Assembly: GCA_004297315.1 (NCBI GenBank)
Contig: SCTU01000061.1
Location: 1-15,400, forward strand
DNA from: Dehalococcoidia bacterium
GTDB taxonomy: Bacteria; Chloroflexota; Dehalococcoidia; UBA2979
Direction: 5' to 3'
Length of the DNA stretch: 15,400 nucleotides
A model generated the notes under the pieces. The model made no database searches. It had not been told where the DNA came from and saw only the letters and a program-made list of their open reading frames with translations. This document shows positions 1-7,187 of this stretch, one piece after another; positions within the stretch are counted from its first letter, which is position 1, and every line of letters starts with the position of its first letter. The position numbers were made by a program, and so were the translations under genes.

Positions 1-8
1 AGCGCTCG

Positions 9-125
9 CTAGTTGAGCGGGCAACCTCCGATCCCGTTGTTCGCAGCATCAAGCGTCGCGGCCAGCGTCAGCATGGTGTTCCGGTCGCCGCTCGCGATGG
101 CGGCGTTCACCTGGCTAACCCGGAA
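9..125 (-). pseudogene. C-terminal remnant of an unidentified protein
   Basis: The minus strand is open from just inside an inverted repeat to a TAG at 11-9. It reads FRVSQVNAAIASGDRNTMLT and continues through a Leu/Ala-rich stretch to a GGCPLN end. The composition (alternating polar and Ala/Leu residues, GC-rich third positions) looks like genuine coding sequence and not an antisense shadow. The frame is closed upstream by a TAG at 128-126, inside the left arm of the 12-bp inverted repeat. The only start-like codon is GTG at 110-108, which has no Shine-Dalgarno sequence. The simplest reading is the tail of a larger gene cut off by a rearrangement. A 33-residue peptide starting at the GTG is the alternative. 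The family is not recognised. Confidence 0.4.
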
Positions 126-164
126 CTATCCCGTGACAGCACGTACGTTGAGGGGATAGTTCCG
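121..164. repeat. Perfect 12-bp inverted repeat
   Basis: CGGAACTATCCC at 121-132 is matched exactly by its reverse complement GGGATAGTTCCG at 153-164. The 20-nt centre contains the palindrome ACGTACGT (141-148). The repeat lies 26 bp past the stop of the minus-strand membrane protein gene, so it could act as a terminator, but neither strand has a T tract after it. It also sits exactly where the upstream gene remnant loses its reading frame, so a recombination or insertion scar is another possibility. Confidence 0.6.
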
Positions 165-189
165 CGCTAGGGAGTTTGAGGGGGCCGCT

Positions 190-552
190 CTAGTGAGACG
201 CTGCACCGAGGAAGAGTTGCGCAACGAACTGCAACGCGAACCCCCCGATCAGAGTGGCAAGCCCGATCGACCCCATGAGCGACGCTCGCTCCATATCCGT
301 CTGAAGTTCAGGGTTGTTGGTGGAAACAAAGTCGCCCCACGAAATGCCGGACGATGCGGCGAGGCTCTTTGACCTCGTTTTCGACTTAATCAGCGGCACG
401 CCGAGAAGGACTGCCCCGGTCGCTTCAAGTACCGAGCCCGCTGCCGTCCAGCGCCTATCTCCTGGCGCGTCACGGAGCGCGACGAATATCAGCGCGACCG
501 CGGTTACCAACGTCACGAGAAACGGCCACCACCACGGAACCTTCAGGGTCAT
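190..552 (-). CDS. Small three-helix membrane protein, unknown function
   Basis: This encodes a 120-residue protein. Three hydrophobic segments are visible, at about residues 7-26 (after a WWW cluster), 37-55 and 90-115, separated by short charged loops, so an inner-membrane location is likely. The ATG at 552-550 is well supported by an AGGAGG Shine-Dalgarno sequence 11 bases upstream. No motif points to a family or reaction. The gene is divergent from the small gene at 658, with about 105 bp between them, and is followed by a perfect inverted repeat. Base composition is lower in GC than the operons to the right, which together with the neighbouring gene remnant suggests an accessory region. 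The gene call is fairly secure, the function unknown. Confidence 0.65.
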   Translation of the reverse strand: MTLKVPWWWPFLVTLVTAVALIFVALRDAPGDRRWTAAGSVLEATGAVLLGVPLIKSKTRSKSLAASSGISWGDFVSTNNPELQTDMERASLMGSIGLATLIGGFALQFVAQLFLGAASH

Positions 553-645
553 ATTTACGAGTCCTCCTGCGAATCGACTGACCGAGGGAGCCTAGCGCAG
601 CACCACCTACCCCAGCGCCCCGGTAGTCGGCACCCTCGGCGGTGT

Positions 646-651
646 TAGACT
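646..651 (+). promoter_or_regulatory. Predicted -10 box for a leaderless mRNA
   Basis: TAGACT starts exactly 12 bases before the ATG at 658. With normal spacing this puts the transcription start on the A of the start codon. No Shine-Dalgarno sequence and no convincing -35 box are visible. Confidence 0.4.
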
Positions 652-657
652 GGCGGC

Positions 658-840
658 ATGGGCGGATCAGCACGCAAGGAATACAAGCCGGAGCCGTCCG
701 TGGACGGCAAGGTGCGTGATCCAGAGGTTCAGCGGATGCTCGATGAGGGCGGCCCAGCAACGAAGAGCGCGCTTCTCAGGCTCCTGAGGCGCTCGGTGGC
801 CCGTCCCACAGTGGGCCGAGAGAAGCCTTCGGCTCACTGA
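658..840 (+). CDS. Small hypothetical protein (60 aa)
   Basis: This is a 60-residue, charged, soluble protein starting MGGSARKEYKPEP. The middle (DPEVQRMLDEGGPATKSALL) could form two short helices, and the end is Arg-rich. There are no Cys residues, signal peptide or membrane segment, and no family is recognised. The ATG has no Shine-Dalgarno sequence but is preceded at the right distance by a -10-like hexamer, consistent with leaderless translation. It stands alone, divergent from the membrane protein gene, with about 500 bp of apparently empty sequence after it. The amino-acid composition looks protein-like, but with this length a chance ORF cannot be excluded. Confidence 0.45.
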   Translation: MGGSARKEYKPEPSVDGKVRDPEVQRMLDEGGPATKSALLRLLRRSVARPTVGREKPSAH

Positions 841-1289
841 TCTTCAGCGGCGGCGTCCCGATCCGACCATCGCAGGTCAGTAGTTTGTGAGAGCGGCGCA
901 TCCCGGTGTCGCTACTACCGTCCGTCGTGAACATCACGTCCACTTTCTCAACCGATCGAAGAGTTCCTGTACACGACCGCCGGCACCACTTCGGTTTGTC
1001 GAGGCAATCGCGCCAAGGGTCGGTGAAGGACTGGGGGACTTGTCCGGCAAAATATTCGGCCGGAGACGAGGCAACACAGGAACACTACATGCGCCGCGCG
1101 TAGGTCTGCCCGCTGACATGACGCGGCAACTCAGTGCGGCGTCTTCTCCCAGGAGTTGCGGAGATCTCGCGCCGTCGGCCATGCCGAACTCACGGCGGGC
1201 ACTGCGTCGCCTCCGGCGTCCGCGCCACATGAAGCGGCCCACTGGGCGCGCTGAGGGATGGAGCGCGGCCAGCGGGCCACTTAGGAATG
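841..1289. other. Intergenic stretch with no recognisable gene
   Basis: Several short ORFs cross this stretch on both strands (plus 887-1339 and 906-1103, minus 934-1242). All are Arg/Pro/Ser-rich without hydrophobic periodicity, lack a Shine-Dalgarno sequence, and overlap one another. No tRNA arms, CRISPR repeats or transposase pieces were seen. A degraded gene cannot be excluded. Confidence 0.5.
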
Positions 1290-1320
1290 GAGCGAACCGG
1301 TCGGGACGGACCGGCCGCTC
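1290..1320 (-). terminator. Hairpin after the substrate-binding protein gene
   Basis: On the minus strand GAGCG and CCGGTC pair with GACCGG and CGCTC. This gives a 6-bp upper stem with a 6-nt loop and a 5-bp lower stem, separated by a small asymmetric bulge. It starts 28 bases after the TAA of the solute-binding protein gene. Only a weak T-containing tail follows, so it is a plausible but non-canonical terminator. Confidence 0.4.
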
Positions 1321-1348
1321 CTGGTCTCGGCCTGTCTAAGGCCCGTCG

Positions 1349-3205
1349 TTAACCGTTCGGCCGACCCGGGTTCTGACCCTCATCCAGCCACACCGACCGC
1401 AGCTGGCCGCCGGCATAGCATGGGACAGTCCCCACCAGGCCATGCGGCCGGTAGTTCAGGAAGTAGTTGTGCCACGCGGTCCGTCCGAGGGCGACCGGCC
1501 ACCAGGCCTGGTAGACCTTGTCGTGGATCAGGGTGTTGATCTGGTTCCAGACCTCCTTCTGCGCCTCCGGGTTCGTCTCGGCCCGCTGCTTGGCGAGCAG
1601 CGCGTCCAGGTCCTTGTCGTCGATCGAGCCGTAGTTCAGGCTGCCCTTTGAGTGGTAGAACGGCGTCAGCCACTGGTCCATCGAGTAGCCTGCCGGGCCC
1701 CACAGGAAGCCGATCGTCTCCTTGAAGTTCCGGTCCGACATCAGCGTCACGTGGGTCGGGTTGTCGATCTCCTTCCAGGTAATCTTTACCTCTTTGAGGT
1801 TGTTGTTGATGCTCGGGATCACGATCCCGGAGAACTGGTTCTTGTTGTACCAGGACATCATTTCCAGCGTCAGCGGCTTCGCCGCCGTGTACCCCGCCGC
1901 CTGCATCATCTGCGACGCCTTCGCCGGGTCGAACACGTACCACGGGCCATTGATCTTCGCCGTCGGGTACTTGTCGAACATGAACGGCCACGGCATCGGC
2001 GACTGCGAGAACGGGCCTTCCGGGTTCTGGTTGTCCCCGCCGTTGTTCGCCAGGTCAAAGTCCTTGCGGTCGAACGCCAGCGACAGCGCTCGACGGATCC
2101 GCTCGTCCTTGAAGATCGGGTTCTTCATCTGGTACTGCCAGCCGTTGACGTTGGCGCCGCGCGAGATCGGGTACGTCGTACCAACCATGTCATCGTTGTT
2201 CTCGGCGAACGTGTCCGCGAAGGTCTTCTTGTCCGGCGCGCCATAGTCGAAGTAGTTGTCCGTCTTGAAGCCGGCGCGGGCCGCGTTGGCGTCGTCCTGG
2301 ACATAGAGTTCAACCTGGTCGACGTACGGCAGGCCGTTCTCGAAGTAGTCCGGGTTCTTCGTGAACACGGAGCGCTGCTTCTTCGTCCATTCCTTCTGGA
2401 TGAACGGGCCGGTGCCCATCGCCTTCTCCTGGCGAAGCTGCTCGTTGTCGATCAGTTCCTTCACGTAGATGTAGGACCAGGCGCCGACCTCCTTCGGGAA
2501 GTCGTTCTTCGGGGCGTTCAGGGTGACCTTGACGGTGTACTTGTCCGGCGTCTCGGTCTTGGTGATGTCCGAGAACACGTCCTTCTGCGACCCCGCGAGG
2601 TAGAGCTTGATCGTCTGAGCGACGTCCTCCGAGTTGAACTCGCGCCCCATGAGCGGGGCGACGTTGTGGGTCTTCACGCCCTTGTGGAGGCTGAAGATCC
2701 ACGTCTGGCCTTTGTCCGGCGACTCCCACTTCTCAGCGAGGTCGGGCTCGATCTCGACGTTGAACGGGTGGGCGAGCGCACCGAGCTTCTCACGCGTGAG
2801 CTTGTTGCTGACGAGCGATTGCGTCATGAAGATGGTGCAGGAGAGCGTGCGCGACAGGTCCATGCGCGGCGGGTCGAGATAGCGCATCTTCAGCGTGCCG
2901 CCGTACTTGGCGTTGGCCTTCGGATTGCGTTCCGCCGCCGACGCCGGGGCCGGGCCCTCGTACAGGCCGGGCTTGACGCGGACCTGGTCCTTCGGGACTG
3001 GTGTGCCGCCCGTCTCCGCCTTGCCCGCGGCACCGCCCTTGGTCGCGTCCTGTAACCGGTTCGCCTCACCGGTCGTCGGGCCTGTGTCCGCCTTCTTGCC
3101 GCCACAGCCGATCAGTGCGGCGGCCGCGAGGCCCACGAGCCCCACTCCGGTCCCACGTAAGGCGGTGCGACGGCTCACCCGGCCTGTCCAGTAGTTTGAA
3201 TCCAC
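1349..3205 (-). CDS. ABC transporter substrate-binding lipoprotein, family 5 (peptide/nickel type)
   Basis: This 618-residue protein should capture a solute outside the membrane and hand it to an ABC permease. The N-terminus has a twin-arginine motif (SRRTAL, residues 11-16), a hydrophobic stretch, and a lipobox LIGC with Cys34 as the lipidation site, so it is probably a Tat-exported lipoprotein. A long Gly/Lys/Thr/Pro-rich linker runs to about residue 95. The SBP_bac_5 fold follows, opening with YGGTLKMRY and including features such as EPDLAEKWE and ALSLAFDRKDF. The family includes oligopeptide, dipeptide, nickel and glycoside binders, and the ligand cannot be read from sequence. The start is GTG at 3205, with a GGAGG Shine-Dalgarno sequence 5 bases upstream. 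No permease or ATPase gene is adjacent. It is divergent from the molybdenum hydroxylase operon, hinting that it may supply that enzyme's substrate. Confidence 0.93.
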   Translation of the reverse strand: MDSNYWTGRVSRRTALRGTGVGLVGLAAAALIGCGGKKADTGPTTGEANRLQDATKGGAAGKAETGGTPVPKDQVRVKPGLYEGPAPASAAERNPKANAKYGGTLKMRYLDPPRMDLSRTLSCTIFMTQSLVSNKLTREKLGALAHPFNVEIEPDLAEKWESPDKGQTWIFSLHKGVKTHNVAPLMGREFNSEDVAQTIKLYLAGSQKDVFSDITKTETPDKYTVKVTLNAPKNDFPKEVGAWSYIYVKELIDNEQLRQEKAMGTGPFIQKEWTKKQRSVFTKNPDYFENGLPYVDQVELYVQDDANAARAGFKTDNYFDYGAPDKKTFADTFAENNDDMVGTTYPISRGANVNGWQYQMKNPIFKDERIRRALSLAFDRKDFDLANNGGDNQNPEGPFSQSPMPWPFMFDKYPTAKINGPWYVFDPAKASQMMQAAGYTAAKPLTLEMMSWYNKNQFSGIVIPSINNNLKEVKITWKEIDNPTHVTLMSDRNFKETIGFLWGPAGYSMDQWLTPFYHSKGSLNYGSIDDKDLDALLAKQRAETNPEAQKEVWNQINTLIHDKVYQAWWPVALGRTAWHNYFLNYRPHGLVGTVPCYAGGQLRSVWLDEGQNPGRPNG

Positions 3206-3217
3206 GATGCCCTCCGG

Positions 3218-3240
3218 GGCGCTCCGGCAAACGAAGCGCC
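3218..3240 (-). promoter_or_regulatory. 8-bp hairpin next to the Shine-Dalgarno sequence of the binding-protein gene
   Basis: In the minus-strand transcript GGCGCTTC pairs with GGAGCGCC (one G-U pair) around a 7-nt loop. Its 3' arm ends one base before the CGGAGG Shine-Dalgarno core (3216-3211), so its stability could affect ribosome access. Confidence 0.4.
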
Positions 3241-3243
3241 GAA

Positions 3244-3281
3244 CTCAGTCCCTCTGAGGGCGCCCTTGTACCACTGCCCTC
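3244..3281 (-). promoter_or_regulatory. Two overlapping, mutually exclusive leader hairpins
   Basis: In the minus-strand transcript GAGGGC (3281-3276) pairs with GCCCTC (3261-3256). CTCAG (3258-3254) pairs with CTGAG (3248-3244) around a 5-nt loop. They share the CTC at 3258-3256, so only one can form at a time. This resembles the switch part of a leader, but no known riboswitch class was recognised. Confidence 0.3.
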
Positions 3282-3391
3282 GGAAGCGCTCGTATTTGCA
3301 CGAACAAACACAAGACTCTCTCCTTCGCGTTAGATGAAAGAAGTGTTAACAATCGGCGGCCGGTGCCTCATGCCGCCCTATTGGGGGCGGG

Positions 3392-3400
3392 TGGGATAAT
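3392..3400 (+). promoter_or_regulatory. Candidate extended -10 promoter for the hydroxylase operon
   Basis: TGGGATAAT is an extended -10 element: TG, one base, then GATAAT, matching TATAAT at five of six positions. It lies in the divergent intergenic region and predicts transcription from about 3407, roughly 55 bases before the ATG at 3463. No clear -35 is visible, as is common with extended -10 promoters. A second hexamer, TAGATT at 3432-3437, is an alternative. Confidence 0.45.
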
Positions 3401-3462
3401 CACCGCTGGCCCAATTCCCCGGGCGGCGGCCTAGATTCACATGCCAGACGAGAGGGAGCCGG

Positions 3463-4332
3463 ATGCAGGCACTCAAATACGCGCGCGCGACCTCGATCGA
3501 CGACGCGGTGCGGATGCTCCGGGAGGGTGGCGACACCGCTCGTGCCCTGGCCGGCGGTACCGACGTCATCGTCCAGGCGCGTGAACGACGCCGGGTGATC
3601 GACTTGTTCGTCGACATCAAACACATCCCGGACCTGATGGCGCTGGAGTACGACCCGCGGCGCGGCCTTCGCGTCGGCGCGGCGGTGCCGCTCTATCAGA
3701 TCTATGGCAACGCGGACGTGCAGCGCGTCTATCCCGCCCTGCGCGCGGCGACGCACGTCATCGGCGGCAAGGCGATCCAGGGCCGCGCCACGCTGGGCGG
3801 CAACCTCGGGAACTCCTCCCCAGCAGCCGACTCGATCCCGGCGATGATGGCGCTGGACGGCATTGCAGAGATCGCCGGCCCGGGCGGGCGTCGCGAGGTG
3901 CACGTGGACGTCTTCTGCACCGGCCCGGGGCGCAACGTCCTGGAACCCGGTGAGTTCATCGTCGCGCTTCGCTTCCCGCAGCCGGGCGCTCACAGCGGCC
4001 AGGCGTGGGAGCGGTTCATCCCGCGCAACGAGATGGACATCGCGGTGGTCAACGCGGCGTGCGCGCTGACGCTGTCCGGCGAGACGGTCTCGGCGGCGCG
4101 CATCGCGATTGGTGCCGTCGCCCCCACGACCATCATGGTGCCGGCGGCCGCCGAGGCACTCGTCGGCCGCCGCCTGAGCGACGAGACGGTCGCCGCCGCG
4201 GGAGCGGCGGCGAAGGCGACCGCCACGCCGATCGACGACATGCGTGGCACCGTCCGCCAGCGCAAACACCTCGCGGACGTGCTGGTCCAGCGCGTCATTC
4301 GTGCCGCCGCCGAGCGCGCGCGCGCCAACTAG
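3463..4332 (+). CDS. Molybdenum hydroxylase FAD-binding (medium) subunit, CoxM/XdhB type
   Basis: This 289-residue subunit holds FAD and passes electrons from the iron-sulfur subunit to an external acceptor. Both family FAD loops are present: AGGTD at residues 30-34 (followed by VIVQ), and ATLGGNLGNSSPAAD at 109-123. The C-terminal part (about 175-285) matches the usual CO dehydrogenase flavoprotein C-terminal domain, and the length is normal for the family. The ATG has a GAGGGAG Shine-Dalgarno sequence just upstream. It is the first gene of an M-S-L operon, the same order as coxMSL of classical CO oxidisers. However, the large subunit lacks the CO dehydrogenase signature, so the symbol coxM is withheld. 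It is separated from the small-subunit gene by 11 bases. Confidence 0.93.
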   Translation: MQALKYARATSIDDAVRMLREGGDTARALAGGTDVIVQARERRRVIDLFVDIKHIPDLMALEYDPRRGLRVGAAVPLYQIYGNADVQRVYPALRAATHVIGGKAIQGRATLGGNLGNSSPAADSIPAMMALDGIAEIAGPGGRREVHVDVFCTGPGRNVLEPGEFIVALRFPQPGAHSGQAWERFIPRNEMDIAVVNAACALTLSGETVSAARIAIGAVAPTTIMVPAAAEALVGRRLSDETVAAAGAAAKATATPIDDMRGTVRQRKHLADVLVQRVIRAAAERARAN

Positions 4333-4343
4333 GGAGCAGCACC

Positions 4344-4832
4344 ATGGCGACGAGTGAACGACTGGTCATCACCTCCAGGATCAACGGGGAGGAGCGCACC
4401 TTCCTCGCGGACTCCCGTGATTCACTCCTCGAGGCGCTGCGCGAGCGGCTGAACCTCAAGGGCGTCAAAGAGGGCTGCAACAACGGCAACTGCGGCGCCT
4501 GCGCCGTGATCCTCAACGGCCGCCTCGTGAACTCCTGCTGCGTCATGGCCGCGGAGATCGAGGGGGCCGCGGTCGAAACCGTCGAGGGCCTCGCGACGCC
4601 CGAGGGGCTCCACCCGTTGCAGCAGGCGTTCCTCGACGAGGCCGCACTCCAGTGCGGGATCTGCACCCCCGGGTTCCTGATGTCCTCGAAGGCCCTGCTC
4701 GCAGAAAACCCTGCGCCCAGCGACGAAGAAATCCGGTTCTGGCTCGCCGGGAACCTCTGCCGGTGCACCGGGTATGACAAGATCGTCCAGGCCGTCATGG
4801 CCGCTGCTGAGCAGATGCGCGCCCCGAAGTAG
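4344..4832 (+). CDS. Molybdenum hydroxylase [2Fe-2S] (small) subunit, CoxS/XdhC type
   Basis: This 162-residue electron-transfer subunit carries two [2Fe-2S] clusters. The N-terminal plant-ferredoxin-like domain has Cys45, Cys50, Cys53 and Cys65 (CNNGNCGAC...C). The C-terminal helical domain has Cys104, Cys107, Cys139 and Cys141 (CGICTPGF...CRCTGY). All eight ligands are intact, and Cys66 is an extra Cys next to a ligand. The ORF is open further upstream to 4005, but the ATG at 4344 is the right start. It has a GGGAG site 8 bases upstream, removes a nonsense Arg/Gly-rich extension, and avoids a long overlap with the FAD-subunit gene. Electrons should flow from the Mo centre in the large subunit, through these clusters, to FAD. 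The next gene starts 41 bases downstream. Confidence 0.95.
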   Translation: MATSERLVITSRINGEERTFLADSRDSLLEALRERLNLKGVKEGCNNGNCGACAVILNGRLVNSCCVMAAEIEGAAVETVEGLATPEGLHPLQQAFLDEAALQCGICTPGFLMSSKALLAENPAPSDEEIRFWLAGNLCRCTGYDKIVQAVMAAAEQMRAPK

Positions 4833-4873
4833 CCCATTCGCCCGCGTCCCGCCAAGGACGCAGGAGGTCCAGC

Positions 4874-7162
4874 ATGGTCGCCACTCCAGAGAAGCCCGCC
4901 TACAAGGTGATCGGCACGCGCCCGGTCCGCCCGGACGGCGTGGACAAGGTGACGGGCCGCGCCGCATACGGCGCGGACGTCGTGCTCGAGGGCATGCTCT
5001 TCGGCGCGATCGTGCGCAGCCCTCACGCCCACGCCCGCATCAAGCGGATCGACGTCTCGAAGGCGCTGGCCCTGCCCGGTGTGAAGGCGGTCCTCACCAA
5101 CGCCGACTTCCCGGCGCAGGAGGCGGGCAACCTCGACCTCGGTGAGGGCAGCGCGAACCCGAAGTGGCTCGTGGACAACGTGATGGCCGGGGACAAGGTG
5201 CTCTACCACGGCCACGCGGTCGCCGCCGTCGCGGCCGTCGACTGGCACACCGCCGACGAGGCCGTCGGCCTAGTCGAGGTCGAATACGAACCGCTCCCGT
5301 TCGTCATCGACGTCCGGGAGGCGATGCTCGCCACGGCGCCGGTACTGCATGACGACCTGCGGACCAACGTGCGCGCGCGAAACGTGGACACACCGAAGGA
5401 CCGCCCCACCAACATCGCGATGCACATGCGGGTCGAGAAGGGCGACATCGCGGCCGGCTTCGCCGAAGCCGAGATCGTCATCGAGCGCGAGTTCACGACG
5501 AGCCAATTCCACCAGGGTTACATCGAGCCGCAGAACGGCACGGTGCACTGGAACCAGGACGGACAGATCACCGTCTGGACGTCCACCCAGGGTGCGTTCG
5601 CGGTGCGCGATCAGATGGCGACGGTGCTCGACCAGCCCGTGGCGAAGATCAAGGTCGTGCCGATGGAGATCGGCGGCGGCTTCGGGGGCAAAATCCCCGT
5701 CTACCTCGAACCGGTCGCCGCGCTGCTCTCGAAGAAGACCGGCCACCCCGTCAAGATGTGGATGCCACGCGAGGCCGTCTTCCAGGCGACCGGCCCCACC
5801 TCCGCGACATCGAACCGCGTCAAGATCGGCGCAAAGAAGGACGGCACGCTCGTCGCCGCGGAGGTATCGCTCCGCTTCGCCGCCGGAGCCTATCCCGGCT
5901 CGGCTGTCGGCGCGGGCGTCCTCTGCGCCCTCGCCCCATACAAGATCGCCAACCAACGGATCGATGGCTTCGACGTGGTGACGAACACGCCCAAGACATC
6001 CGCCTACCGCGCCCCCGGCGCGCCCGCGGCGGAATACTCCGTCGAGGCCGTCGTCGACGAGATCGCGCGGGCGCTCGACATGGACCCGATGGACCTGCGG
6101 ATGAAGAACGCCCCCGACGAGGGCGACACGAACTCCTCGGGGGCACCGTGGCCACGCATCGGCGCGAAGGCCGTGATCACCGCGATCAAGGAGAGCCCGC
6201 ACTACAACTCCGAACTCCAGGGTGAGGACGTCGGCCGCGGGGTCGCGCTCGGGTTCTGGTTCAACGGCGGCATGGAATCGTCGTCGAGCGCGATGGTGAA
6301 CCCCGACGGCTCGGTCTCGCTGGTCCTCGGCTCTACCGACATCGGCGGGACGCGGGCCTCGCTCGCGATGCAGCTCGCCGAGGCGCTCGGCCTGCCGTTC
6401 GAGGCGATCAAGCCACAGGTCGTGGACACCGACTCGGTGGGCTACAACGCCGTCACCGGCGGCAGCCGCACCACGTTCGCGGGCGGCTGGGTCGCGTACG
6501 ACCTCGGGCAGGAGATCCGTAAGCGGCTGACGGAACGTGCCGCGCGGATCTGGGGCGTGGACGTCTCGGCCGTCACGTACCACGACGACGCGACGATCAC
6601 GGGCACCAACAAGGACGGCAAGGAACAGCGGTTCACGTTCGAACAGATCTGCCACCGGCTGCCCTCGTCTGGCGGCCACGTCTCCGTCTCGGTCACGTCA
6701 CGCAGGAACACGACGGGCCCCGCTTACGCTGGCCACATCGCGGACGTGAAGGTGGACCGCGAGACGGGCAAGGTTACGGTGCTGCGTTACACGGCGGTGC
6801 AGGACGTCGGCACGGCTGTCCACCCGGCGTACGTCGAAGGACAGATCCAGGGCGGCGCGGCACAGGGCATCGGCATGGCCCTCCAGGAGGAGTACTGGTA
6901 CGACGACCAGGGCCGCATGCGGAACGGCTCGTTCCTCGACTACCGGATGCCGGTCGCGAACGACCTGCCACCGATCGAGGTGATCCTCGTGGAGGTGCCG
7001 AACCCCGGCCACCCGTTCGGCGTGCGCGGCGTGGGCGAGGCGCCGATCGTCCCGCCGCAGGCCGCGATCCGGAACGCGCTGCGCGACGCGATCGGCGTGA
7101 ACTTCTACCACACGCCCGTCACGCCGGGACGCATCCTGGACGAGTTGCTGCCCCGCGAGTAG
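4874..7162 (+). CDS. Molybdenum hydroxylase molybdopterin-binding (large) subunit, xanthine dehydrogenase family
   Basis: This 762-residue catalytic subunit would hydroxylate an organic substrate at a molybdopterin-cytosine-dinucleotide centre. The N-terminal aldehyde oxidase/xanthine dehydrogenase a/b hammerhead domain starts at about residue 15 (RPDGVDKVTGRAAYGAD). Cofactor-binding motif GGGFGGK is at 267-273. The active-site loop reads AYRAPGAP (377-384), and the catalytic base is Glu722 in GVGEAP. Form I CO dehydrogenases have AYxCSFR, with the S-selanyl-Cys that binds Cu, and form II have AYRGAGR. This protein has neither, so it should not be called CO dehydrogenase. Aldehydes, N-heterocycles or purines are the usual substrates of relatives. 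The start has a near-perfect AGGAGGTCC Shine-Dalgarno sequence. No CoxD/E/F or XdhC-type maturation gene lies within the window. Confidence 0.93.
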   Translation: MVATPEKPAYKVIGTRPVRPDGVDKVTGRAAYGADVVLEGMLFGAIVRSPHAHARIKRIDVSKALALPGVKAVLTNADFPAQEAGNLDLGEGSANPKWLVDNVMAGDKVLYHGHAVAAVAAVDWHTADEAVGLVEVEYEPLPFVIDVREAMLATAPVLHDDLRTNVRARNVDTPKDRPTNIAMHMRVEKGDIAAGFAEAEIVIEREFTTSQFHQGYIEPQNGTVHWNQDGQITVWTSTQGAFAVRDQMATVLDQPVAKIKVVPMEIGGGFGGKIPVYLEPVAALLSKKTGHPVKMWMPREAVFQATGPTSATSNRVKIGAKKDGTLVAAEVSLRFAAGAYPGSAVGAGVLCALAPYKIANQRIDGFDVVTNTPKTSAYRAPGAPAAEYSVEAVVDEIARALDMDPMDLRMKNAPDEGDTNSSGAPWPRIGAKAVITAIKESPHYNSELQGEDVGRGVALGFWFNGGMESSSSAMVNPDGSVSLVLGSTDIGGTRASLAMQLAEALGLPFEAIKPQVVDTDSVGYNAVTGGSRTTFAGGWVAYDLGQEIRKRLTERAARIWGVDVSAVTYHDDATITGTNKDGKEQRFTFEQICHRLPSSGGHVSVSVTSRRNTTGPAYAGHIADVKVDRETGKVTVLRYTAVQDVGTAVHPAYVEGQIQGGAAQGIGMALQEEYWYDDQGRMRNGSFLDYRMPVANDLPPIEVILVEVPNPGHPFGVRGVGEAPIVPPQAAIRNALRDAIGVNFYHTPVTPGRILDELLPRE

Positions 7163-7187
7163 CCGCGGCCTGGGGACGAAGGCAAAC

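Noticed and set aside
112..172. Integron attC site
   Set aside because: The inverted repeat is perfect and lacks the RYYYAAC / GTTRRRY ends needed for integrase recognition.
887..1339. 150-codon plus-strand ORF
   Set aside because: Arg/Pro/Ser-rich, no ribosome site, overlaps other short frames on both strands and includes the hairpin at 1290-1320.
1652..3055. 467-codon plus-strand ORF opposite the substrate-binding protein
   Set aside because: Arg/Val/Leu-rich product with no motif. The opposite strand encodes a clear lipoprotein, and long antisense ORFs are common at high GC.
3241..3281. T-box riboswitch in the binding-protein leader
   Set aside because: TGGTAC is present near GCGCCCTC, but the conserved TGGNACCGCG continuation and a stem I are missing, and the gene is not a typical T-box target.
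4005..4343. Longer N-terminus for the iron-sulfur subunit
   Set aside because: It would overlap the FAD-subunit gene by over 300 bp and add Arg/Gly-rich nonsense; the ATG at 4344 has a ribosome site and the normal family start.
5270..6679. 469-codon minus-strand ORF opposite the hydroxylase large subunit
   Set aside because: Antisense shadow: His/Arg/Asp-rich product with no domain, no ribosome site, and the plus strand has all catalytic motifs.
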